Assembly (NCBI RefSeq): GCF_020171985.1
Contig: NZ_JAIVAL010000013.1
Span: forward strand, 1 to 64,000
Source: Halobacillus halophilus
GTDB lineage: Bacteria; Bacillota; Bacilli; Bacillales; Halobacillaceae
Direction of reading: 5' to 3'
DNA: 64,000 nt
Below the pieces are notes generated by a model. The model searched no databases. It had not been told where the DNA came from and saw only the letters and a list, made by a program, of their open reading frames with translations. How positions within the stretch are numbered: the first letter of the stretch is position 1; each line of letters begins with the position of its first letter. Below are positions 24,770-33,080 of this stretch, piece after piece. The translations under genes were made by a program, and so were the position numbers.

Positions 24770-24856
24770 ACCCTTTCACATAAGTGAAAGGGTCCTCAAC
24801 CGAAAAAAACGAACGGTATCCAATCAGGTCACAGTCGCAGCTGTGACCTGATTTGC
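24675..24856 (-). ncRNA. Candidate antisense antitoxin RNA
   Basis: An extended -10 TGCTATAAT on the minus strand (complement 24861-24869) would start RNA near 24855, reading leftward through the 3' UTR and coding part of the toxin mRNA. This converging layout is that of RatA, SR4 and SR5 antitoxins. The stem at 24769-24794 (GACCCTTTCAC/GTGAAAGGGTC) lies within it. The left end is a guess; no strong terminator is obvious. Confidence 0.5.
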
Positions 24857-24860
24857 TTTT
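24822..24860 (+). terminator. Terminator of the toxin mRNA
   Basis: Perfect 13-bp stem AATCAGGTCACAG/CTGTGACCTGATT with six-base loop, followed by a T-rich tail TGCTTTTATT. Confidence 0.85.
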
Positions 24861-24939
24861 ATTATAGCACACTCCGCGTAAGCCGAAAGCAAAAAGCAAT
24901 GATCTTTTATTTCCGTTTGCCCCTCAGTAATACAAGGTA

Positions 24940-26604
24940 CTATCCGGCTCGTCTTTCTTGCATTTGATATTGTATATGCAAAAGATTAATAGAACCCACA
25001 CGCAGATGAAGATCCCCAAGCAAGTCTCCTTCTGTTTTTGCTTTTTTCACGTGAAACATCCCTCGTACTGGAAGCCTCATTGTCCACTCCCCTAGTGTGA
25101 AGTAGATGCCTTCGTCTCCCCGGTCATCTTTACGCCGCATGGTTTCTAAAAGCAGACCGCCTTTTTCATCTGTCTCAAGCCTTCCAATAACCGTCAAAAC
25201 ACCATGCGGTACAGGGAAACCTATATTAAAATAGGTTTCACCCGCATGTTCATGAAAGGAATATAAAGCTGTATTTAGCGGTTCTTTCGTTTGTTTATTA
25301 CGCGTTATCCACGCTCTTACAGAATTTCGACCATCTTTATAGTCAGATATAGAAATGGCTTCTCCTTGAAGTGCCACACATCCGGATAGGGGAAATCCCC
25401 ATTGGCTCATCCAGCCAGCAATTGATCTAAATCCTTTGGTCCATTGAATAGACGCTTGCACATGAAAATCACCGGTATGCAGGAACCACCTTTTCACCAG
25501 GGGATCCATAGATTCCGTATGAAAATGGCGACTGTTAAAAGGACTCCAGTCATGGACAAGCCCTGTCACATATTCGTGAGAAACTGCCCAAGGTTTATAA
25601 TCTATTTTAGGGTTAATACTACCTCGCTCAGCACGTATGTGACTAATAGGAAAGACGGTGTAGGCATGCCTTTTTGGAGCATGAACGCCGCGCCATGCCA
25701 GAGCAGATAAAATGGAAAAAGCGGGTGCTATCCACAGGCCTTGATAGCCAACGATTGTATTCACCTGCACCCAATAAGCTTCTAACCAGATGTTCAAACC
25801 AGTGAATAAAGCAAGCAGCATAGTTCCTAATAGAAGGAGAGATGCAGAGCGCAAAGCCATTCCAATCCACAATTTAAAATAAACGGAGAGCCAAAACCAC
25901 CATAAACAAAGCCAGACAAGCACAAGGAAGTAAACACCTGCTGTAATTGATGTAAAAGGAGTCTCCAAACTTAATCCAGGTCCAGTAATTAAAGGACTCA
26001 CCATCACTCCGGCTGCTAACCACAAGTACGGGGTAACCATAAAATTCTTTCTAACTCTGTTACCTTCTGCACGGTAGCGTCCAAAGAATCCTGTCACAAG
26101 CGGTAATACAAAAGCCGCATAATGAAAGTGAACGACGGTGAGCTTAAGAATCGTCTCTGAATATGGAAAGATACCAGTCCATCCCGTACTGGAACAAACC
26201 AGCAGTCCTCCTCCAACCGCTATGTAAATCAAACCAATATCAATGACAGTTTCTTCGACAGGTCCGAATCCTCTGCCTAACAACCTCATGAAACCTCCAA
26301 AAGCGATGAGAAGTGTATAAAAAAACCAGACGGCCGCCCACCACCCTGCTTCATTTCCTGGCGGCAGCGAAATGGCGATCATACCTGCAGCTGAAAAAGG
26401 TAAAGAACAGCTCATCACACTCCACAGCCACTTTTCCGGACGGCTCCCCTCTGCACTCTGAATGGCTTCTTCCAATAACAAAGGGACAAGTACAAGAAAG
26501 GCAAAACCTAAGATCAGAGTAATACTGCTTCCTTCAAAAAAGATGACCCAGAATAGAAATAAAAATGCTCCAGCCAGGGCACTCCAACTCCCGGGATTTT
26601 TCAC
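24940..26604 (-). CDS. YndJ-like integral membrane protein
   Basis: A 554-residue protein. The first 300 residues hold about ten hydrophobic segments, including a VVHFHYAAFVLPLVTGFFGRY stretch with three His. The last 240 residues form a soluble domain (NSRHFHTESMDPLVKRWFLHTG and following) of the kind seen in YndJ proteins of Bacillus. Function unknown. The start is GTG at 26604, preceded by GGGGAGGAAAG. It is flanked by the toxin locus and a repeat cluster. Confidence 0.7.
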   Translation of the reverse strand: MKNPGSWSALAGAFLFLFWVIFFEGSSITLILGFAFLVLVPLLLEEAIQSAEGSRPEKWLWSVMSCSLPFSAAGMIAISLPPGNEAGWWAAVWFFYTLLIAFGGFMRLLGRGFGPVEETVIDIGLIYIAVGGGLLVCSSTGWTGIFPYSETILKLTVVHFHYAAFVLPLVTGFFGRYRAEGNRVRKNFMVTPYLWLAAGVMVSPLITGPGLSLETPFTSITAGVYFLVLVWLCLWWFWLSVYFKLWIGMALRSASLLLLGTMLLALFTGLNIWLEAYWVQVNTIVGYQGLWIAPAFSILSALAWRGVHAPKRHAYTVFPISHIRAERGSINPKIDYKPWAVSHEYVTGLVHDWSPFNSRHFHTESMDPLVKRWFLHTGDFHVQASIQWTKGFRSIAGWMSQWGFPLSGCVALQGEAISISDYKDGRNSVRAWITRNKQTKEPLNTALYSFHEHAGETYFNIGFPVPHGVLTVIGRLETDEKGGLLLETMRRKDDRGDEGIYFTLGEWTMRLPVRGMFHVKKAKTEGDLLGDLHLRVGSINLLHIQYQMQERRAG

Positions 26605-26764
26605 AAGCTTTCCTCCCCTATCGGACGGTCATTTCATCCTCTTTTCTTCATTTTATCAAAACCCGCCGAGAAAAGGTTAGCTCTGCTCCAGAAAATCGAG
26701 ATGCTCACCAAGTACTTCTCCCTCTACATTCAATATAAATTTTTGGCTCTGTTACACTTCCTGA

Positions 26765-26957
26765 CTGTTATTAAGAGAAAGCTCCCATTACTTGAAGACT
26801 CAGTTTCGAGATATTTGTTATGAGGGCTAGGTCCTGCGGGGGACGATTCCGCTTTCCGCGGGCATGTGCTGAGCCTCCTCGGACTGTCGTCCTGCGGGGT
26901 CTCACCGATCATGTTCATCCCGCAGGAGTCTCCATCGTCCCCCTCCGGACCTGCCAA
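26765..26957 (-). repeat. Dispersed GC-rich repeat, copy 2
   Basis: On the minus strand it carries GACGATGGAGACTCCTGCGG, GATGAACATGATCGGTGAGA, CCCGCAGG, GAGGAGGCTCAGCACATGCC, CGCGGAAAGCGG, and the tail ATATCTCGAAACTGAGTCTT. It matches copies 1 and 4. Confidence 0.88.
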
Positions 26958-27084
26958 ATCAGCAACTCCAATAATGCTTTCTATAATTAACCGGAGAACA
27001 AAAGAGCATCTAGCTTTTTTAAGTGGATAATCCCTGATATTTAAGGGTTTCAGGCTGATCCAGAACGATTACCTCACTTTTAGA

Positions 27085-27385
27085 AGGGTCCGTTCACTCC
27101 TCGATCATAGGATGGCGGAGAAAACAGCGAGACTCCCGCGGGAGAAGGAGCTAGGCGAGACCCCACAGGGAGTGATAACGACTGAGGAGGCGCCTGAGAA
27201 AAGGAGGATCGACTAAAGTCGCCACGTCCTGTGGCAACGTCGATCGACCCTACGTCTTGTAGGGCCGCAGGAAAGCGAGTTGTTTCCGTAGCCATCCTTC
27301 TCTCTTTCTTATAAACGGACTAAATATATCTCAAAACGGAGTATTACAGTAACCGGCTCTATTGCGTAATAAACCTTAAAGCCAA
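27085..27385 (+). repeat. Dispersed GC-rich repeat, copy 3, with a nested insert
   Basis: It shares GAGACTCCCGCGGGAGAAGG, AGCTAGGCGAGACCCCACAG, GAGGAGGC, GGAAAGCGAGTTGTTTCCG and the tail TCTCAAAACGGAGTATTACA with copy 5. Between the halves it carries an extra stretch (about 27203-27270) with hairpin-forming GTCGCCACGTCCTGTGGCAAC and CCCTACGTCTTGTAGGG, absent from copy 5. Confidence 0.85.
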
Positions 27386-27406
27386 TTTTTTTTAAACTCA
27401 GCTGCT

Positions 27407-28039
27407 TTATAAGTTAAGATTATTTTTCATTTCATCCAGTGATGCATATATATCTTCTTTAATTTTAGGATTATAAAAAACAGCTGCCGGATGATAGAGC
27501 GGGATAATTAGATAGCTTTTTTCAGTTTCCACGTATTTTTCCTTCTCACGATCAAACCGCATAATCGGGGTTCGAATTACTTTCCCTACTAGTTCGCTGA
27601 TTTTGTCCTTTCTTCCCATCAGTCGTTCATACGCTACACCTCCAAGGGCAATGATCACTTCAGGATCCATTTTTTCGATTTGGTAATCCAAGAGAGGAGC
27701 ATGAGCAAGAATCTCCTTCTGATTTGGTTTTCGGTTTGCTTTCCTTTGGCCCCCTGACCCTTTTTTAGTGGTCTTTACCCATTTGTAAGGGCGGCTTCTC
27801 ACTGCACTTGTAATATAGACGTCTTTTCTTTCTAAACCTATATAATTTAACTGTTTATCCAGTTCATCCCCCGCTCTGCCTATAAAAGGTTCTCCTTTTA
27901 CAGCTTCATTCTCTCCTGGAGCCTCACCGACAATCATAATGTTACTGGATTCATCTCCCTGCCCCAGGACAAAGCCTTCAACATCGAATCCTGCTATTCT
28001 TGTTTTTGCTTCCTTAATTAATTCATCCGGAAATTGCAT
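27407..28039 (-). CDS. Uracil-DNA glycosylase-fold protein lacking Fe-S cysteines
   Basis: A 210-residue protein of the UDG superfamily. Motif 1 IMIVGEAPGENEA and the C-terminal motif LYHPAAVFYNPK resemble family 4 UDGs, and AVRSRPYK takes the place of the usual CR.P region. Family 4 enzymes bind a 4Fe-4S cluster through four Cys, but this protein has no cysteine at all. It could be a cluster-free glycosylase excising uracil, or a divergent relative with another lesion. The start at 28039 follows GGGAAAGGTG; longer frames lack a ribosome site. Confidence 0.78.
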   Translation of the reverse strand: MQFPDELIKEAKTRIAGFDVEGFVLGQGDESSNIMIVGEAPGENEAVKGEPFIGRAGDELDKQLNYIGLERKDVYITSAVRSRPYKWVKTTKKGSGGQRKANRKPNQKEILAHAPLLDYQIEKMDPEVIIALGGVAYERLMGRKDKISELVGKVIRTPIMRFDREKEKYVETEKSYLIIPLYHPAAVFYNPKIKEDIYASLDEMKNNLNL

Positions 28040-28190
28040 GAAAGACACCTTTCCCTTCCTCTTTTCATTGATACCTATATTCCACGGAAATGCATGTCCT
28101 ACACACTGGAAGTTTTTAGTTTTCAAGCCATGTTAAAAGGAGTATTATTTGTAGGAGACCATTATCCTAGAAAATCATTGAAGGAGATCG

Positions 28191-30338
28191 ATGATCATGC
28201 GCAAAATTTCCTCCTTTATCGTAAGCTCCCATAAGTGGCTGCTCGCTTTTTGGATCATAATAGCCTTAGTTATGGGTTATTTTGCTATTCAATTGCCCTC
28301 TTTATTAGAAGGCGACGGCTTCCGTACAGATGGGGAATATGAACAGGTAGAAGAAAAACTAAATGAAGACTTTGACTTTCCTGAATCCACATTCCTACTA
28401 TTATTTGAGAATAAATCAGAGGATACCATCGCTTCCGTCTTAGAAGATATAAATGATTTAGATATTGCCTCCCGTATTCAGTCACCACTTGATGATGAAT
28501 CCATGCAGAAAAACGAGACGTCTTATGCTTCTATCCATTTTTCAGAAGAGCCAGAGGATATGAAAGAAGCTATTCAACAGGTAGAAGAGATTACCGGAGA
28601 GGTAGAAGGGGTTTCTCTAACAGGAGCCCCTGTGATATCTGAAGATATTAATAAAGCGAGCCAGGAGGATCTAAAACGTGCGGAGTTGATCGGACTTCCG
28701 GTAGCCCTAATCATCTTAATTCTCGCTTTTGGAACAGCTCTTGCCTCCATTCTTCCATTAATCATCGGAGGAATCACCATTGTAGTCGGCTTTGGCATTC
28801 TGGCTCTTATTGGTCAAGAATATCAGTTGTCCATTTTCATTTTGAATATTGCACCTATGATCGGTCTGGCCCTCAGCATTGATTTTGCTCTTTTATTTAT
28901 TAATCGATACCGTGAAGAACTATTGAAGCAGGAGAAAGCCGAAGCCCTGAAAACTACGATTGAAACAGCAGGCCGATCCATCCTATTCTCAGCTGTCTGC
29001 GTGTTTATCGGCCTTGCAGCCATGAGTGTAATAGAAGTAGATATCTTTATGAATATTGCTATCGGAGGATCTGTGGTTATTATAGCAGCAGTGTTGTGCT
29101 CCCTAACACTTCTGCCTTCGTTACTTTACGTATTTGGTGCAAACGTGAACAAATGGAGATTAATCCCCTTCCAGAAGGATACAACACCAAGATGGAGAAA
29201 ATTTGCGCGTGGTGTAATGAAGCACCCCGCCTGGATTTCTCTTTCTGCTTTAATGATTTTAATAATTGGTGTGATCCCTGTAACGAATATGAATTTATCT
29301 ATCCCGACGATTAACGCTTTACCAGAAAGCTATGATTCAAGAGCTGCTTTTGAAACCATCGATGAAACCTTTATGGGCTCTGAAGAGAGCACCGCTTACA
29401 TCATTGCTGAACGAGAAGGTGAATGGCTGGAGGAAGATGGGTTAAAACAGATGAAAGACCTTCAGGAAAAATTGTTGGAGCCAGAGATTGTAGCGGCTGT
29501 TGATACCCTGTACACAACGAGCGAGATAAATTCACCTGAACAACTATCATCTGCTTTGGAAAAGTCTGCCTCACGACAGCAGCTGGAGCCTGCGATAGAG
29601 CAGTTTCTTGCAGGAGATCAGTTAATGATCCCTGTTCAATTAAATGTAGCAGCCAATTCTTCTGAAGCCCAGGAGCTTATGACAGACTGGTCTAACGATG
29701 AATGGGAAGTCTCCATGATGTTTGGGGGGCAGCCAAAATTCAATCAGGAGATTTATACGGAGATTTCCGATAATATCGGATTAACTTTGACAATCATTAT
29801 CGTTTCCACGTTCATCATCCTGATGATCGCATTTCGTTCCATTATCATTCCTTTAAAAGCGATCCTGATGAATGTAATCGGCCTTACCTCAACCTTCGGA
29901 ATTCTTGTATGGCTCTTTCAGGGTGGGCATTTCGGTTTGAATGAAGCGGATATCGCCCTTATTTTACCTGTTATTGTTTTCAGTCTTGTTTTTGGTTTAA
30001 GTATGGATTACGAAGTGTTTCTGATCTCAAGAATTCACGAATTTTATCTTGAGACAGGTGATAATACAAAATCTACGATAGAGGGGCTTGCTACCACTAG
30101 TAAAATCATAACCTCTGCGGCTCTTATTATGATTGTCATTACAGGAGCTTTTGCTTTTACTGGTGTCGTACCGGTTAAGCAGATTGGAATAGGTATTGCT
30201 ATCGCTATATTTATAGATGCAACCGTTATACGTTTACTCCTCGTCCCTAGTTTAATGAAGCTTTTAGGTGACTGGAATTGGTGGCTCCCTTTTAGCAGCC
30301 ATAACCAAAAAGGTAAAAGAGTTCCTGACAAAAATTAA
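28191..30338 (+). CDS. MMPL/RND-type exporter (YdfJ-like)
   Basis: A 715-residue membrane protein built of two repeats, each with one transmembrane helix, an extracytoplasmic domain and five more helices. The MMPL signatures are FGILALIGQEYQLSIFILNI with GLALSIDFALLFINRYREE in the first half and FGLSMDYEVFLISRIHE in the second. It is proton-driven; family members export lipids, antibiotics or siderophores, and the cargo here is unknown. GAAGGAG precedes two alternative ATGs (28191 and 28197). It ends in a terminator at 30412. Confidence 0.88.
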   Translation: MIMRKISSFIVSSHKWLLAFWIIIALVMGYFAIQLPSLLEGDGFRTDGEYEQVEEKLNEDFDFPESTFLLLFENKSEDTIASVLEDINDLDIASRIQSPLDDESMQKNETSYASIHFSEEPEDMKEAIQQVEEITGEVEGVSLTGAPVISEDINKASQEDLKRAELIGLPVALIILILAFGTALASILPLIIGGITIVVGFGILALIGQEYQLSIFILNIAPMIGLALSIDFALLFINRYREELLKQEKAEALKTTIETAGRSILFSAVCVFIGLAAMSVIEVDIFMNIAIGGSVVIIAAVLCSLTLLPSLLYVFGANVNKWRLIPFQKDTTPRWRKFARGVMKHPAWISLSALMILIIGVIPVTNMNLSIPTINALPESYDSRAAFETIDETFMGSEESTAYIIAEREGEWLEEDGLKQMKDLQEKLLEPEIVAAVDTLYTTSEINSPEQLSSALEKSASRQQLEPAIEQFLAGDQLMIPVQLNVAANSSEAQELMTDWSNDEWEVSMMFGGQPKFNQEIYTEISDNIGLTLTIIIVSTFIILMIAFRSIIIPLKAILMNVIGLTSTFGILVWLFQGGHFGLNEADIALILPVIVFSLVFGLSMDYEVFLISRIHEFYLETGDNTKSTIEGLATTSKIITSAALIMIVITGAFAFTGVVPVKQIGIGIAIAIFIDATVIRLLLVPSLMKLLGDWNWWLPFSSHNQKGKRVPDKN

Positions 30339-30379
30339 AAATAGCAGTTCCTACCTCTGCAGCAAAAAAATAAACGGAG

Positions 30380-30401
30380 CGAAGAACTTTAAAGTTCTTC
30401 G
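30380..30401. repeat. Perfect 22-bp palindrome
   Basis: CGAAGAACTTT joined to AAAGTTCTTCG with no loop, between the MMPL stop and its terminator. A protein-binding site or cruciform; role unknown. Confidence 0.7.
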
Positions 30402-30411
30402 ATCCACTTAC

Positions 30412-30436
30412 AGCGGCTGCTCGGCCGCTTTTTTAT
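30412..30436 (+). terminator. Terminator of the MMPL gene
   Basis: Stem AGCGGC/GCCGCT followed by TTTTTTATTT. Confidence 0.8.
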
Positions 30437-31425
30437 TTAATCTGAAAGACAAAATAAGTCGTGACAAAATAACTTGCAATTATAAGGAAGGAAGGCCATA
30501 AATAGTTCCATGCTTTAGCTTTTCTCCTGGAAATACTAAAGATAATCAGCAGGATAAATAGAATCGACGCTGCTCCTGTTAGTAGATTGGCAGGACTTGA
30601 CCCCTGAAGAAGATTTCCTCTGAAGTACATCAGATCTGTTATAGCTAGAATCATTAAATTAAAGGCATTACTTCCAAGTAGTGAACTAATTCCTAAATTA
30701 AAATTTCTCAGCTTAAGCGCCGTTCCTACACTGACTGCATCAGGCAGCGATGTGCTGATAGCAACAAGAAAGGCTCCAATGAAAGAAGCACCAATCCCTG
30801 TAATAGCAGAAATTCTTTCCGCCGTGATAGTCAGGACACTTCCTATAATCATGATTAATACAGCGGACACAATAAAATGGAATAATACCTGACGATAGGT
30901 GTATTCGGAATACTTTTTATTCTTATCCTCTCTCTTCACTTTTCGTCCTTTATATTCTGTACGGTCATTAATTAACTTTGAGCCTATAAAATAGATTAGA
31001 ATGGTAGCTATTGCCGTATAACTAACGTGAAAGATATGAGTTGGTAAAGAGAACGTCAATCCAAGCATTACAATCAACGTCATAAGAATAACCAGCCATC
31101 CGTACAGCTTACTCTCTACGGTAGCATGGGTTAAAATTTGATAGCGTCTGTACACAATATCAAAGATAGCAAGCCCCATAATATTAAAAAGGTTACTTCC
31201 TATCAGATTTCCAACAGCCAGATCAGGACTGTCAATAATTATAGCCGTAACACTCGATGTCAGTTCAGGCAATGATATAGCTATTCCGATAATAGCTCCC
31301 ATAAATGTTGAGGATGCCCGGCTCTTTTCTTTAACAGCATCTCCGAATACAGAGAGTCTTGAGGCAATAAAAAATGTACTTATCCCTGACAAGATAAATA
31401 ATACGAATACTAACCAATTACTCAT
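30433..31425 (-). CDS. Sodium/calcium exchanger family protein (CaCA)
   Basis: A 330-residue antiporter with the two inverted Na_Ca_ex repeats: GAIIGIAISLPELTSSVTA with VGNLIGSNLFNIMGL in the first half and GAFLVAISTSLPDAVSVGTA with LLGSNAFNLMILAI in the second. These alpha-repeats carry the acidic ion-binding residues (SLPELTS and SLPDAVS). It is likely to exchange Ca2+ or another cation for Na+ or H+ at the cytoplasmic membrane, fitting a halophile. GAAGGAG precedes the ATG. Confidence 0.88.
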   Translation of the reverse strand: MSNWLVFVLFILSGISTFFIASRLSVFGDAVKEKSRASSTFMGAIIGIAISLPELTSSVTAIIIDSPDLAVGNLIGSNLFNIMGLAIFDIVYRRYQILTHATVESKLYGWLVILMTLIVMLGLTFSLPTHIFHVSYTAIATILIYFIGSKLINDRTEYKGRKVKREDKNKKYSEYTYRQVLFHFIVSAVLIMIIGSVLTITAERISAITGIGASFIGAFLVAISTSLPDAVSVGTALKLRNFNLGISSLLGSNAFNLMILAITDLMYFRGNLLQGSSPANLLTGAASILFILLIIFSISRRKAKAWNYLWPSFLIIASYFVTTYFVFQIK

Positions 31426-31515
31426 TCGATTAACTCCTTCATCTATTCATTCCATTTATAAATTATTTCAGCAACATTTTGTCACCTTTCCCTCTGGTTG
31501 CCGTTCTTAAACAGT

Positions 31516-31547
31516 AAAAAAAGGCCAGCAAAATGCCGGCCTTTTTA
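31516..31547 (-). terminator. Terminator after the carotenoid desaturase gene
   Basis: Stem AAAAGGCC.GC/GC.GGCCTTTT (one mismatch) and an A/T tract on both sides. Confidence 0.75.
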
Positions 31548-31557
31548 ATTGAACGTC

Positions 31558-33063
31558 CTATTGTTTAACAGCTTTTTTTTCATCTTCTTTAATTAAGTCG
31601 GCTGTCAGCTGCCCTGAAAGTGTAACCATTGGTACACCGCCTCCAGGGTGGGTAGAGCCGCCGGCGAAGTATAGTCCATCGTACACCTGACTTCTGGATG
31701 GAATTTTAAATCCGCCATTTGATTTCCGGTCGGCAGCAATTCCGTAAATAGATCCCCCATTAGGTCCGTATAAGGATTCTAAATCCTCCGGAGTAAAGCG
31801 ATATTCAAATTCAATAGAATCACTTAGACCTGTGAGTCCCATTCTTTCAAGTTTCTCAATAACTTTTTCCCGGTATTGATCCCAGTCAATCGGCTTACGT
31901 TTTCCATCTGTCAGCGGCGGAACATGCGTTAATACAAATAAGTTGTCTTTACCCGCTGGTGCCTGGGTTTCATCAGACCTTGCAGAAATCCCAATATAGA
32001 TAGTGGGATCATCAGCTGGTTTGCCCTGATCAAATATCTGCTTAAATTCTTTTTCAGGGTCTTCGGAAAAGAAGAAGTTATGGTGCTTTAATTGGTCGAA
32101 TTTCTTATCAGTGCCAAGAAGCAGGACAAGCCCTGAGACTGTTGGATCAAACTTCTTCTGAAGTGTTTTTGTTTCTTTTTTCACTTTGGATGTCTGCGGA
32201 GCCAAGCGTCGGTAAGCAGGAATTGCTTCTAGGTTTGAAACGACTACATCCGCTTCATGAACGACTCCTTCTTCTGTTTCAACTCCGACTACTGTCTCCC
32301 CTTCTACAACCAGACGCTGGACAGGAGTGTTCAGATGGATATCTACGCGAAGTTCATCCATCAATCGGCCCATGGCTTCTGCGATCTGATACATTCCTCC
32401 CTTGACGTAGTGAATGCCTAATCCCAGCTGCACATACACCAGCTGATTTAAAATGGCAGGAGAAGAATAGGGGTTGGAACCTACATACATTACAAAGAAA
32501 TTGAATAACTGCTCCAAATATTTATTATCGAAATGCTTATGCGTCGACTTAGCTACTGTATTCAATGGATCCATTTTCAAAAGCTCGCTCAGCTTATGAT
32601 GGCTTTTCAAATCTTTTAAGTCCTGAATGCTATACTTGTAAAAACTCTTCATACATAACTCGTACATATCCTGTGTATAAGATAGAAAGTCCGTAAGCTT
32701 ACGGTTCGGGCGATCCGTAACTTTCGCCATTTCCTCAAGCATGCCAGGCAAATCACTTGTTACGTCAAGCTGAGTACCGTCTTCGAAAAAAGTTCTCCAT
32801 TGTGGTTCCACACGCTCCACCGTTATGTAATCCTCAAGTTTACGGTGTACACTCTCAAATAACTGCTCTAATACCCACGGCATGGTTAAGATGGAAGGTC
32901 CCGTATCGAAAGTAAAGCCTTTACCTTCTCTTCGATTCAACTTACCACCAAGGTTGCTGTTTTTTTCAATTAATTTTACCTTATATCCGTCACCGCTTAA
33001 ACGGATCGCAGTTGACATCCCACCAAGTCCTGCACCTACGACAATCGCTGTTTTCTGTTTCAA
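31558..33063 (-). CDS. Carotenoid desaturase/oxidase (CrtI/CrtN/CrtP family)
   Basis: A 501-residue FAD-dependent enzyme. The N-terminal dinucleotide fold is TAIVVGAGLGGMSTAIRL, followed by LGGKLNRREGKGFTFDTGPS, and the C terminus has LYFAGGSTHPGGGVPMVTLS, the phytoene-desaturase signature. It acts on acyclic carotenoids in the membrane: a C30 dehydrosqualene desaturase or the CrtP-type oxidase of staphyloxanthin-like pathways. Which one cannot be decided here, and no crtM is in the window. TTG at 33063 follows GGAGGTGG at seven bases. The methyltransferase-like gene ends 17 bp upstream, so the two form an operon. Confidence 0.88.
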   Translation of the reverse strand: MKQKTAIVVGAGLGGMSTAIRLSGDGYKVKLIEKNSNLGGKLNRREGKGFTFDTGPSILTMPWVLEQLFESVHRKLEDYITVERVEPQWRTFFEDGTQLDVTSDLPGMLEEMAKVTDRPNRKLTDFLSYTQDMYELCMKSFYKYSIQDLKDLKSHHKLSELLKMDPLNTVAKSTHKHFDNKYLEQLFNFFVMYVGSNPYSSPAILNQLVYVQLGLGIHYVKGGMYQIAEAMGRLMDELRVDIHLNTPVQRLVVEGETVVGVETEEGVVHEADVVVSNLEAIPAYRRLAPQTSKVKKETKTLQKKFDPTVSGLVLLLGTDKKFDQLKHHNFFFSEDPEKEFKQIFDQGKPADDPTIYIGISARSDETQAPAGKDNLFVLTHVPPLTDGKRKPIDWDQYREKVIEKLERMGLTGLSDSIEFEYRFTPEDLESLYGPNGGSIYGIAADRKSNGGFKIPSRSQVYDGLYFAGGSTHPGGGVPMVTLSGQLTADLIKEDEKKAVKQ

Positions 33064-33080
33064 CACTTCCACCTCCACGT

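Larger units (their letters stand above)
26605..27406. other. Gene-free region filled by two convergent dispersed repeats
   Basis: About 800 bp without a credible gene. It holds repeat copy 2 (minus) and copy 3 (plus) facing each other across some 130 bp of AT-rich DNA. Frames that run through them are byproducts of the GC-rich repeat. Confidence 0.75.

Noticed and set aside
26730-27295. Frames of 71-75 codons in the repeat cluster
   Set aside because: They arise from the GC-rich dispersed repeat, with no ribosome site and no protein-like features.
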